A stretch of 64,000 nucleotides of DNA from Rickettsia tamurae (GTDB lineage Bacteria > Pseudomonadota > Alphaproteobacteria > Rickettsiales > Rickettsiaceae), in NCBI RefSeq assembly GCF_000751075.1, contig NZ_CCMG01000018.1:1-64000 (forward strand), read 5' to 3'. Below, in pieces: positions 38,465 to 47,282 of the stretch. Below the pieces are notes generated by a model. That model was not told the DNA's origin. It did not search any database and saw nothing but the letters and a program-made list of their open reading frames with translations. The translations under genes were made by a program, and so were the position numbers. How positions within the stretch are numbered: the first letter of the stretch is position 1; every line of letters begins with the position of its first letter.

Positions 38465-39367
38465 ATGTTTATCTCTAATATTTTTCAAAAATTTTTTTCT
38501 TTTCTTTTTGTTTTATTCATCATAGCTGCAGTTTATGCGGATCAAAAAAAGTAGCAGTCATTGTTCCACTTGAACATGCTGCAATGACTGAGATTATATC
38601 AGGAATTAAAGAGTCGCTAAAAGATATAGATGCAGAAATTATAGTTAAAAATGCTCATGCTGATTCTAATATTTTACTTGCCATTATAAAGCAAATAAAA
38701 GATCAGGATATTGATGTAATAATTCCAATAGGCACGACAGCCAGCCAAACTGTTATTTCTCATATAACAAAAATAAACCTATTGTTTGTGCTGCTGCTAT
38801 GATTAATAGCAAAAATCTACCTTTAGTTACCGGTGTTAACGATGAGATAAAAATCACCGACACCATTAGTAAATTACCTTTTTTATAGAATATCACTTTA
38901 ATTTATAGCAGTAGCGAGAAAGTTATACCTGAAGTAGAAATGTTAAAATTATATACTGGAAACAATAATATTTCTCTGCACACGCTAATGATATGCCGGT
39001 CGCTATAAAAAATGCTCCTGAAAATACGCAGAGTTTTATAATTTTGAAAGATCATTTAATAGTTAGCGGAATTAATATTTTAAAGCAAGAAGCATTTAAA
39101 CGCCGTATTCCGATCATTGCTTCCGATGAAGGTTCGGTAATCAGCGGGGCTACTATTGCTGTAGGAGTACAAGAAAAGCAAATAGGTGTGGAAGCAGGTT
39201 TAATGGCAAAAAAAATCTTGCAAGGAACAGAGCCGAAAGATATTCCGTTTGGGGATATGAAAGACTTAACTTTGTTTATTAATCTTCAATCTTTGTCAAA
39301 ACAAGATATTCTAACTAAAGAAAATTTATCCGTACTTCCTTTCACTCATAAAGAAATTGCAGAGTAG
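38465..39367 (+). pseudogene. ABC importer substrate-binding protein (TrpX-like family) relic
   Basis: ATG at 38465 with a signal peptide (FFSFLFVLFIIAAVYA). A frameshift at the A run near 38548 leads into VAVIVPLEHAAMTEIISGIK and IDVIIPIGTTASQTVISHIT. A second shift near 38770 gives PIVCAAAMINSKNLPLVTGV, a TAG at about 38887, then ITLIYSSSEKVIPEVEMLK. A third shift near 38985 gives the C-terminal lobe (FIILKDHLIVSGINILKQEA, RRIPIIASDEGSVISGA). This is the PF04392-type solute-binding family. It is the first gene of a three-gene importer that is broken throughout. Confidence 0.72.
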
Positions 39368-39370
39368 TAT

Positions 39371-40198
39371 ATGAGTATTGTTATTGCTGCTCTTGAGCAA
39401 TCCTTAATAATGCTACCGCTTATTTTAGGTATGTATATAAGTTATCGGGTTCTAAAAATTACCGATCTTACCGTAGACGGTACTTATGTACTTGGTGCGG
39501 CGGTATTTGCCCGTAGTCTTTCATTTGGGTTATGTCCTGCATTAATATTTGCTGTAATATCAGGCGGAATTATTGGCAGTATAGTTAGTTTTATGCAGAA
39601 GAATAACCGCATTAACGGGCTTATAGCCGGAATACTTGCAAGTTTTATGCTTTATTCCGTTAACTTACAAATTATGCAGCGTCCTAATATATCGGTTTTT
39701 GGTATGCCAACGCTATTATCTATATTAGATCTCGAAAATTGGTTAGTGCCTTTAAAATAATCAATTGCCTTATTATATCTGCAGTTATAATTTTATTGAA
39801 AGGTAAGCTCGGTTTATTTCTTTAAGCTTTTGGTTTTAATAAAGATTTATTGATTAATTTAGGAAAACCTGCCGAGCTTTATCGCACTATCTTAGCATAA
39901 GTAATTGCTTGGCTGCTTTAACGGGTACTTATCTGCACAAATAAACGGTTTTGTCGATATTAATATGGGTTTTGGGATGGCACTAGTCGGTATCGGTGCG
40001 ATTGTTATAGGGCGTCATATTTTAATCCATGCTAATAATTTTAATGCGTTAAAAGAGATATTTTCCTGTTTTATAGGTATATTATTTTACTTTATTGCTC
40101 TGAGCATGTTGCTTCGGATTGGCATTGACCCCATAAACCTTAAGCTTATATTAGGGATAGTATTGTTTATTTCGTTGAGTACGGTGAGTAAGAAGTAG
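39371..40198 (+). pseudogene. ABC importer permease relic
   Basis: Begins 3 bases after the binding-protein stop. The first part (MSIVIAALEQSLIMLPLILG, YRVLKITDLTVDGTYVLGAA) is the branched-chain-type permease N-terminus. It ends at 39760, after which decayed sense (LLKGKLGLFL, GFNKDLLINLGKPAELYRT) leads into a last intact stretch (INGFVDINMGFGMALVGIGA) to 40198. Several stops and frameshifts. Confidence 0.7.
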
Positions 40199-40225
40199 GG
40201 TATAGTACTCTATGATTTTTACTGT

Positions 40226-40394
40226 ATGTCATTTCCGCGAAGGCGGGAATCCAGAAAATGACTGTCACCCCATGGCTTGACCACGGGGTCCAGTTAAAAA
40301 TACTAAATTTTAGTATTTTTAAGTTGTATTTTTGGATACCGCGATCAAGTCGCGGTATGACAACGGAGGATTCCCGCATATGCGAGAATGACAT
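40226..40394. repeat. Family B element nested inside family C arms
   Basis: Outer family C arms: ATGTCATTTCCGCGAAGGC (from 40226) and GGATTCCCGCATATGCGAG (from 40368). Inner family B element 40263-40362: TGTCACCCCATGGCTTGACC ... GATCAAGTCGCGGTATGACA. A further ACGTGGGAATGACAT follows at about 40420. A clean example of one palindrome in the loop of another, located between the permease and ATPase relics. Confidence 0.85.
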
Positions 40395-40462
40395 AAACGA
40401 GCCATGCAACAACGCCTACGTGGGAATGACATCAATATAAAAATGCTTTAAAAGACAAAATT

Positions 40463-41098
40463 ATGAAACCTTATTTATATGCAGAAAAAATATATTTCAA
40501 AGTTAAGGAAAGAAGTGAGCCTATAATTGCTGAAACTACTTTAGCTAAAATACTTGCTGGCTATCTAAAACCTACTAACGGAAAGGTGTTTCTAGATCAA
40601 GTCAGAATCGATAAAATACCTAAAGGACAAAAAGCTTCTACATTAGTTACATTAACACAAAAGGCTGAAGAGAGGCTATTTACCGAGCTAACTCTTGAGG
40701 AAAATATTATTCTGTGGGAAAGTAGATTCCCTAGTAATGAATGATTAACAAGTAGCGAGGTGTTAGAGCTTACAGGTTCACCTGAACGATTCTTGTCCCT
40801 ACTTTCACAGCCATTAGGTAAATTTTCCGGCGGAGAAAAGCAGATTATATTGCTTGCACTTAGCATAGCTCATCCACCTAAAATGTTATTTCTAGACGAA
40901 CATACCGCAAATTTAGATCCGAAAGCTTCTTTGGAATTGATGAAAAGAACAGCAGAGATTATAGAGAAGCATAAGATAACTTCCGTTATGATTACGCATA
41001 ATTTAGAAGATGCCGTAAATTACGGCAAAAGGCTTATAGTACTTGATAGTGGTAAGGTAGTACTAGAAACCACTGAGTTTTTCTTTAAAAGAACTTAA
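40463..41098 (+). pseudogene. ABC importer ATPase relic
   Basis: The frame is continuous except for a TGA at 40742-40744. Before it: TTLAKILAGYLKPTNGKVFL, with the Walker A loop deleted, since ERSEPIIAETTLAKIL joins where GxNGAGKTTLxKIL is expected. After it: LGKFSGGEKQIILLALSIAH (signature), MLFLDEHTANLDPK (Walker B), MITHNLEDAVNYG (switch). Loss of the P-loop means no ATPase could work even with read-through. Confidence 0.78.
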
Positions 41099-41110
41099 AG
41101 AGATGTTAAA

Positions 41111-42857
41111 TTAGAAATGAATATTTGAGCCTATTTGTCCGGCTAATTCAGTACCGAAAGAATATTTACAAATTTCATCTATTAAATTGTCTCTTGTCTC
41201 ATCACTAATACCTTGATAAAAAGATACGAAATTAATAAGACCCTCTGCGTTTTCTCCTTTATCAAGACGTGCCCTTACATAAGCTGATAACTCTTTTTCT
41301 GAAGTAGTTAATGAAGCCGGTGCTGTAGGGGCTGCTACAGGAGTAACTAATGCCGGAGCTGCTACCGGATCATTATCATTAAAGTCATACTTTATAACTT
41401 TATCTATTAACTCTTCTTTTGTAGCACTATCAACGTTAAACTCAAATATTGTATTAATAATACCATCCTTAGCTTCACCGTTTTTAAGACGTTGCATAAC
41501 ATCCTTTAATAATTTTTCGTGTGTATTTTTTGCAAACCCTTCTTCATCCGGTGAATTATAATCATTAACATCCATGTCTTTATAATCTTTGGCTGATTTT
41601 GCACCCAAGTATTTTTGTATGGTGTTAATTTTTATTTGCTCATCAATATGAGAATTATATTTTTTTAATGCATAAACTATCTTTTCTTTATCAACACCTA
41701 TCTTTACAAGCTCTTCTATACTGTGATCGAATGGATTACGCAATAGAACGCCTTCTCCTATATTAACACCTTTAGATAATAACTTCTCAAGTAACCATTT
41801 ATCTCTTGATGTTAGTGCGTGATTAAAAATTGACTCTCCTCCAATGGTTGGAATAGTAATGTTTGTCTTGATATTAAGGTTAACATTATTATTTAAAAAG
41901 AACTCAATTAGCTCCTTATTTTCTTCCGGCTGACGATTTCTAGTAAGATAAAAGAAAGGGGGTGCTCCATATCCATCTACCGGATCAATTTCACTACCGG
42001 ACTGTAATAAAATTTTAATTATTTCAGATTCTTTAGAAAAAGCTGCACAATGCAAAGGTGTAAGTCTTTGTTCATTCTTAATATTAACATCTATATTTTT
42101 TTCAAGTAAAAAAGCAAGGAGTTCTTTGTTTCCTTCTCCTGCCGCATAATGCAAAGGCGTAAGTCCATAATTGTTTTTAACGTTATTAAAATCTGCCCCT
42201 TTGTCTAATAAAATTTGAGCTATTTCTTTAGTGCTTGCATAAAATAAAGCTGTATTTCCTTGTTCATCTTTCTCATGGATATTAGCATCTTGCTCAATTA
42301 ACTCTTTAACAATATCTGCATTTCCACTTGAAGCTGCTATACCAAGTAGTTTACGGTTGTCTTCATGTCGTTCAATTAAGGTATCATGTCTTGCGGGATC
42401 CAGTGTACGTACATTGTCCTCTGCTGCTATTGTTGTAGAAGTAGTGGTTGGTATTGCTGCTACTGGAGCTGTTACGGGGTTATTATCGTTAATATTGTAA
42501 TTAAAAAGCTTTTCTATTAATTTCGCTATGGTAGTTTCATCCATATCAGAATAAAATTCAGGATTCATAATTAATCCATTAATAAGTTTATTCTTATCGT
42601 CCTCATTTTTAATATTTTTCTTCATCTCGGAAAATCTTTGTTCTGCTTTAAATTCAGGAAGTGCTAAGCGTGCATTAGCGGAATTAATTAATAATTCTTT
42701 AATTTCTGGGTTAGAAGCATATTCTAAAGGTTTCTTACCTTCTGCGTCTGTAGCGTGAAAGTAAAAGTCTAACATTATTTACATTTCCTATACGTGCCGC
42801 ATTATATAAAACTGTACTTCCGTTTGGAAGTTCTGTATTAATTTGTTGATTCATCAT
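41111..42857 (-). pseudogene. Ankyrin-repeat protein with three copies of a second module; N-terminus frameshifted
   Basis: The long frame (42775 to 41111, 554 codons) holds about five ankyrin repeats: GNTALFYAS, YGLTPLHYAAGEGNKELLAF, QRLTPLHCAAFSKESEIIKI, YGAPPFFYLT. The natural start is probably the ATG at 42855-42857, where MMNQQINTELPNGSTVLYNA, ARIGNVNN encodes the first repeat in another frame and joins at about 42778. A distinct ~45-residue module occurs three times (LINGLIMNPEFYSDMDETTI; GIINTIFEFNVDSATKEELI; GLINFVSFYQGISDETRDNL), twice followed by an NDN(D/N)PV and Ala/Pro/Thr linker. Host-interaction effector is the usual inference for such proteins. The downstream frame may still be translated. 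Confidence 0.68.
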
Positions 42858-43001
42858 ATGAATATCCTATTTAGTTTAAGTTATTTTATCGTATGGGCAT
42901 TATACGAAATACTTTTAATTTTTACAAGTCAATAGTTGACTTTTTAATCATTGATTAATCAAATTTAATATTTTTGCGGTGAGTTTAAGTGTATGGTGAT
43001 T

Positions 43002-43188
43002 ATGCCATTCCCAGGTGTTGTTGCGTGGATACCAAAATCGTCATTACGAGCAGCCGTAGGCTGCGTGGCAATCTCATGTAAATAATAACAAACTCCTGAA
43101 ATTGCTTCGTCAATTGCTATGCAATTTTCTCGCAATGACGAGAAATCTGATCTATGCAACAAAGTCCCGCTTTCGCAGGAATGACATC
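43002..43188. repeat. Triple-nested palindrome (C outside, A inside)
   Basis: Outer family C: ATGCCATTCCCAGG and CCCGCTTTCGCAGGAATGAC. Middle: TGTTGTTGCGTGGATACC and GATCTATGCAACAAAG. Inner family A element 43039-43140. The 427 bases between the ankyrin gene and dsbB hold only this and a trailing family C half near 43200. Confidence 0.82.
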
Positions 43189-43284
43189 ATAGGTTTTTCG
43201 AACCATGCGGGAATGACATCGAATAGGCTTTCCGATTTCCGATGCATGTAACAACCCCATGTTGAGCTAGGAATGTTTTTAAAA

Positions 43285-43800
43285 CTAAGTTTTTTTTGGA
43301 TAAAACCAAACGAGGAGTAAACAGATTAGAATACTGATATTTAAGAGTAGATTATACTCTGTCATGGAAATACCCAGGATTTTGATAGCGGGTTTAGTGC
43401 AGGAAGTGATTGGCTGCGAGTAGAACATTTGTTTGATATGCTGGATGGATAAACCTTTCGGGATACGGATCATTGATGAACAAAGAGCACTTGGTTGTAT
43501 TATGCCTCTTTCTACGAAGCTATGATATGTTGATAATATGCAAGAGCTAAGGATAGTTAGGAGAATGAATATTAAAGTATATTTGCTTAATTGTCTGATG
43601 ATTAAAGCAGTTAAGCAAATTTTGATTAGCGTTAAATAGGGGAACCTTTCGTAAATGCATAAAGGGCAGGGGGTGTAATGGAATATATATTCAGCAATAT
43701 AAGCGGTAGCAAGTGCTATTATAGAAATTGCAATTAGCCCTAAATGTAGAACTTTATAGCTATCTTTTCTGATGTAATTTATAATAGTATTAAATGGCAT
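43285..43800 (-). CDS. dsbB: Disulfide bond formation protein B
   Basis: 171 residues from the ATG at 43798-43800 (MPFNTIINYIRKDSYKVLHL). An in-frame upstream extension to 43932 is translated from palindromic repeat DNA and is rejected. Four membrane spans. The first periplasmic pair is CPLC in TPCPLCIYERFP. The second pair is in PSALCSSMIRIPKG and ITSCTKP. Re-oxidises DsbA using quinone at the inner membrane. The start sits 18 bases from the repeat, so its control region has been rebuilt from repeat DNA. Confidence 0.88.
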   Translation of the reverse strand: MPFNTIINYIRKDSYKVLHLGLIAISIIALATAYIAEYIFHYTPCPLCIYERFPYLTLIKICLTALIIRQLSKYTLIFILLTILSSCILSTYHSFVERGIIQPSALCSSMIRIPKGLSIQHIKQMFYSQPITSCTKPAIKILGISMTEYNLLLNISILICLLLVWFYPKKT

Positions 43801-43818
43801 GGGCTTTTTATTCTTAAT

Positions 43819-44071
43819 GTCATTGCGAGCGACTGTAAGGGGCGTGGCAATCTCAGGAAGTTTGACGAGATTGCCGCTTCGCTTCTCGCAAGGCATTGTT
43901 GCATGGATCAGTTTTTTCAGTGTCCATCCCACGACTTGATCGCGGGATCCAGTTAAAAATACTAAAATTATTAGTATTTTTTATTGTTTTTATGGACCCC
44001 ATGGTCAAGCCACGGGGTGACACAGTGGGTTTTACCGGTTCACGCAACAACAATTCCTCCTCGCAATGACG
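43819..44071. repeat. Nested palindrome (A outside, B inside) between dsbB and lysS
   Basis: Family A ends: GTCATTGCGAGCGACTG (43819) and TCCTCCTCGCAATGACG (to 44071). Middle arms: GGCATTGTTGCATGGATC and GGTTCACGCAACAAC. Inner family B 43921-44023 (loop ACTAAAATTATTAGT). Here the nesting order is the reverse of 25951-26139, so either family can be host. Confidence 0.85.
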
Positions 44072-44128
44072 CTAGTTTAGGCTTCAAAATCGCAAAAAAT
44101 TCAAGTGATATTTTACAAATAAATAAAT

Positions 44129-44171
44129 TTAGTATATTGTTACTGATTATTTAGTATATTGTTACTGATTA
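44129..44171 (+). repeat. 21-base tandem duplication upstream of lysS
   Basis: TTAGTATATTGTTACTGATT is present twice with a 22-base period. It ends 24 bases before the lysS start codon, so it covers the expected promoter or leader. It contains TATATT/TTGTTA blocks resembling promoter boxes. Confidence 0.85.
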
Positions 44172-44195
44172 TTAATTAAAGTGCAAGAAAAATAA

Positions 44196-45764
44196 ATGTC
44201 AGAAATTTGGGAAGATGCAATTAAGTCAAATGCTTTGCCTTTTGTCGAGGCTAAGAAGATATTAGACAGCTTAAACGGTAAAACTCCTGAAAAAGGTTAT
44301 GTATTATTTGAAACGGGTTACGGTCCTTCAGGTTTACCTCATATCGGTACTTTTGGTGAGAATGCTCGTATGGTGATGGTGCAGAAAGCGTTTGAGCAAT
44401 TATCCGATATTCCGACTAAGCTAATTTGCTTTTCCGATGATATGGACGGGCTTCGTAAAGTGCCAAGTAATATCCCCAACCCTGAAATGGTAGCACAGTA
44501 TATGGATATGCCGCTTACCTCTATCCCTGATCCGTTCAAGGAATGTGAAAGTTATGGGCATTATATGAATGCAAAGCTTCGCTCATTTCTTGATAAATTC
44601 GGCTTTAAGTATGAGTTTTATAGCAGTACTGAAAGTTATAAAGCGGGTATGTTTGATGAGATGCTACTAAAGGTGCTTGAGAAATATGATGAGATAATGG
44701 AGCTGATGCTACCGACTTTTAGGGAAGAGCGAAAGGCTACCTATTCACCTTTCATGCCTATATGCCCGAAAACAGGTAAAGTACTGCAAGTACCTATAGA
44801 AAAATGGGATGCTAAAGCAGGGACAGTTACGTATAAAGACGATGCCGGTAATTATATAGAAGTACCGGTAACGGGAGGGCATTGTAAATTACAGTGGAAG
44901 CCGGATTTTGGTATGCGTTGGGCTGCTCTTAAAGTCGATTATGAAATGTACGGCAAAGACCATTTGGCAAATGCTCGACTTTATTCGGAAATTTGCCGAA
45001 TCCTAGGAGGAAAGCCGCCGGTGCAGCTATGTTATGAGCTATTCTTAGATGAAAACGGTGAGAAAATATCAAAATCAAAAGGTAATAGTATTAGCGTTGA
45101 TGATTGGCTTAAATATGCTCCTGTTGAAAGTATGGCATTATTTATGTACCAAAATCCGACTAGAGCTAAGCGTTTGTTTTTTGATGTAATTCCTAAAAAT
45201 GTTGATGAATATATTACTTTTAATCAGAAATATCATTTAGAAGAGGATAGGGCAAAGCGTTTTGCAAATCCCGTTTATCACATCCATCACAGAAATGTAC
45301 CGAAAATTGAGACTTTTGGAATTACCTATTCGTTGCTTTTAAATCTTACTTCTGTGTGTAATCCTTCCGATAAATCGGTACTTTGGGGATTTATTAGCAA
45401 ATATGAGCCAAAAGCAACTCCAAATACTAGTCCTTATCTTGACCACTTAGCAGAATTTGCTATAAGATATTATAATGACTTTATTAAAGCACATAAATTA
45501 TATTTAGCTCCTTCTGAAAAGCATAAGGTTATTTTACGGGGTATATTAGATATGTTATCTAGTATATCCGATCAAACCGAGGCTGAAGTAATTCAGAAAG
45601 CAATATATGATATAGGAATGAAAGCAGGGTATGAAAATCTGCGTGATTACTTCAAAGATTTATATCAGATATTGCTTGGGCAGAATGAAGGTCCAAGACT
45701 TGGGACTTTTATAAAGCTTTACGGTATAAAAGAAACGATGAAGTTGGTTGAAGGGAAGTTGTAA
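44196..45764 (+). CDS. lysS: Lysine--tRNA ligase, class I
   Basis: 522 residues. A class I synthetase with the HIGH-like motif in [18 protein letters not shown] (about residues 47-64) and the KMSKS-like motif in [14 protein letters not shown]. The helical C-terminal anticodon-binding region ends [20 protein letters not shown]. This is the archaeal-type LysRS (LysK) found in alphaproteobacteria and spirochaetes, unrelated to the common class II enzyme. Charges tRNA-Lys, one of which is at 61660. Confidence 0.95.
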   Translation: MSEIWEDAIKSNALPFVEAKKILDSLNGKTPEKGYVLFETGYGPSGLPHIGTFGENARMVMVQKAFEQLSDIPTKLICFSDDMDGLRKVPSNIPNPEMVAQYMDMPLTSIPDPFKECESYGHYMNAKLRSFLDKFGFKYEFYSSTESYKAGMFDEMLLKVLEKYDEIMELMLPTFREERKATYSPFMPICPKTGKVLQVPIEKWDAKAGTVTYKDDAGNYIEVPVTGGHCKLQWKPDFGMRWAALKVDYEMYGKDHLANARLYSEICRILGGKPPVQLCYELFLDENGEKISKSKGNSISVDDWLKYAPVESMALFMYQNPTRAKRLFFDVIPKNVDEYITFNQKYHLEEDRAKRFANPVYHIHHRNVPKIETFGITYSLLLNLTSVCNPSDKSVLWGFISKYEPKATPNTSPYLDHLAEFAIRYYNDFIKAHKLYLAPSEKHKVILRGILDMLSSISDQTEAEVIQKAIYDIGMKAGYENLRDYFKDLYQILLGQNEGPRLGTFIKLYGIKETMKLVEGKL

Positions 45765-45769
45765 CCTAT

Positions 45770-46123
45770 ATGTCATTCCTGCGAAAGCAGGAATCCATAA
45801 AATAAAACTACAAAATTAAAATGTATTGGGTATATATATTATGCTAATAAGCATGGTACTTTATATATTGGTATTACTAATAATATAATACGTCGTGCTT
45901 ATGAACATAAACAAAAAATAATAAAGGGTTTTACCTCAAAATATAATATTATAAAGCTTGTTTATACAGAAGAATTTACTGATATTAAAGAAGCACTTAC
46001 GAGAGAAAAAACTTGAAAAAATGGAAGCGTAGTTGGAAAATAGAGCTGATAGAAAAAACTAATCCTGAATGAAAAGATTTAATTGAATAGTTCTATGGAT
46101 TCCTGCTTTCGCAGGAATGACAT
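45770..46123. mobile_element. Family C palindrome with a GIY-YIG nuclease relic as its loop
   Basis: Left arm 45770-45798 (ATGTCATTCCTGCGAAAGC ... AATCCAT) and right arm 46095-46123 (ATGGATTCCTGCTTTCGC ... ATGACAT) are a perfect 29-base inverted repeat. All that lies between is a decayed GIY-YIG gene. Starts 5 bases after the lysS stop. Mobility is inference. Confidence 0.72.
45821..46090 (+). pseudogene. GIY-YIG nuclease relic
   Basis: ATG at 45821 (MYWVYI). A frameshift near 45840 leads into YANKHGTLYIGITNNIIRRA, YEHKQKIIKGFTSKYNIIKL and EALTREKT. A second shift near 46015 gives KKWKRSWKIELIEKTNPE, then a TGA and KDLIE to the TAG at 46088-46090. Same architecture as the intact gene at 24444 (GIY, YIG, R-x-YEHK, TREK), but the DNA and flanking arms differ, so it is a separate acquisition. 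Confidence 0.75.
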
Positions 46124-46170
46124 TACATAAACCAATTGTCATAAAACCATGAACAAATTATATTATAAAA

Positions 46171-46201
46171 CTGGATACCGTGGTCAAGCCACGGTATGAC
46201 A
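46171..46201. repeat. Family B right-half palindrome
   Basis: CTGGATACCGTGGTCAAGCC followed by ACGGTATGACA, ending 11 bases before the AEC transporter start. Confidence 0.75.
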
Positions 46202-46211
46202 CCGAAAACAA

Positions 46212-47144
46212 ATGAATGAAATTTTTTGTAGTGCGTTACCTATTTTTTTAATTACGCTTCTTGGTAGTATTATCAAAAATAAATGGTTAACTTCGGAAGA
46301 ATTTTGGCGTGGTATTGAGAAATTATCGTATTTTGTACTATTCCCTGCCATGCTGTTTAATTACGTATCTACTGCCGACTTAAGCGTTGCATCCATAATT
46401 AAATTAGTAGTGGCTCTTATTATATCCACTATTCTTGTATCAATCGGTCTTATAATTTACCAAAAAAAATACAACATAGATAAAGTCCAATTTACTTCCA
46501 TTTTTCAAGGGTCGATTCGTTATAATAGCTACATTTTTTTTGGAGTAAGTAGCCCGCTGCTTGGTCCTAGCGGGCTTTTTATTGTTGCCGTTATTTCTTC
46601 TTATATGATTATTTTTACCAATATTTTATCGGTAATGATTTTCGCTTATTATATCCCTAGTAAATCCGTTACTAATACTATTAGAACTAGTTTTGTTTTA
46701 ATGATGAAATTAATTGTGCGTAATCCGTTAATTATCGCAAGTTTAGTAGGATTCGTTTTTAATTACTCAAATCTTGAATTACATTTAGGGCTTAGGAAAA
46801 CGTTAGATAGCCTTTCTAATGCCGCTTTAGCTATCGGTATGCTAAATGTTGGGGCAGGGCTTAATTTTACTATTAGACAAGAGCTTTTATATAATGTAAT
46901 GTTTACAAGCTTTGTTAAATTAGTTGCATTTCCTCTAGTTAGTGTAGTAGTACTATGGTTAATGTCTATTGACGGATTAGATAGATCGGTAGGAATATTA
47001 TATAGCTGTCTTCCATGTGCGAGTACGGCTTATGTTTTATCTCGTCAGCTTGACGGTGATCCTGATTCTATGGCGTCGATTATAACATTTACTACTTTTT
47101 TCTCGGTAGTTACTATATCAATTATTATGTATATAATGGGGTGA
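46212..47144 (+). CDS. AEC (auxin efflux carrier) family transporter
   Basis: 310 residues, about ten membrane spans. N-terminal LPIFLITLLGSIIKNKWLTS and the LSYFVLFPAMLFNYVSTADL block are typical. The C-terminal CLPCASTAYVLSRQLDGDPD matches the conserved CxPxAxxAxxxAxxxxxD region of the family. Substrate unknown; bacterial members carry malate, malonate or other small organic acids. The malic enzyme gene follows on the same strand, so a dicarboxylate substrate is a reasonable inference. A family A element separates the two. Confidence 0.85.
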   Translation: MNEIFCSALPIFLITLLGSIIKNKWLTSEEFWRGIEKLSYFVLFPAMLFNYVSTADLSVASIIKLVVALIISTILVSIGLIIYQKKYNIDKVQFTSIFQGSIRYNSYIFFGVSSPLLGPSGLFIVAVISSYMIIFTNILSVMIFAYYIPSKSVTNTIRTSFVLMMKLIVRNPLIIASLVGFVFNYSNLELHLGLRKTLDSLSNAALAIGMLNVGAGLNFTIRQELLYNVMFTSFVKLVAFPLVSVVVLWLMSIDGLDRSVGILYSCLPCASTAYVLSRQLDGDPDSMASIITFTTFFSVVTISIIMYIMG

Positions 47145-47152
47145 ATTTATCA

Positions 47153-47240
47153 CGTCATTGCGAGCGACCATAGGGAGCGCGGCAATCTCAAGAATTTGCC
47201 TGAGATTGCTTCGTCGAATTACATTCTTCTTGCAATGACG
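47153..47240. repeat. Family A palindromic element
   Basis: CGTCATTGCGAGCGACC ... GGCAATCTCAAG, then CTGAGATTGCTTCGTCG ... CTTGCAATGACG. Fills the gap between the AEC gene and maeB. Confidence 0.85.
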
Positions 47241-47282
47241 ATAAATTAAAACAAACAAACAAATAAAACAGGAATTTCTAAA

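Noticed and set aside
42360..42420. Family B element remnant in the ankyrin gene (LDPARHDTLI from a CTTGCGGGATCCAG stretch)
   Set aside because: Only a half-arm match of about ten bases; too weak to claim an insertion.
43801..43932. Longer DsbB starting at 43932
   Set aside because: The extension is repeat translation (CEKRSGNLVKLPEIATPL); DsbB homology starts at MPFNTIINY.
46545..46582. GC-rich hairpin AGCCCGC ... GCGGGCTTTTT resembling an intrinsic terminator
   Set aside because: It lies inside the open AEC transporter gene and encodes SPLLGPSGLF, a normal loop; no sign of a transcript end is needed there.
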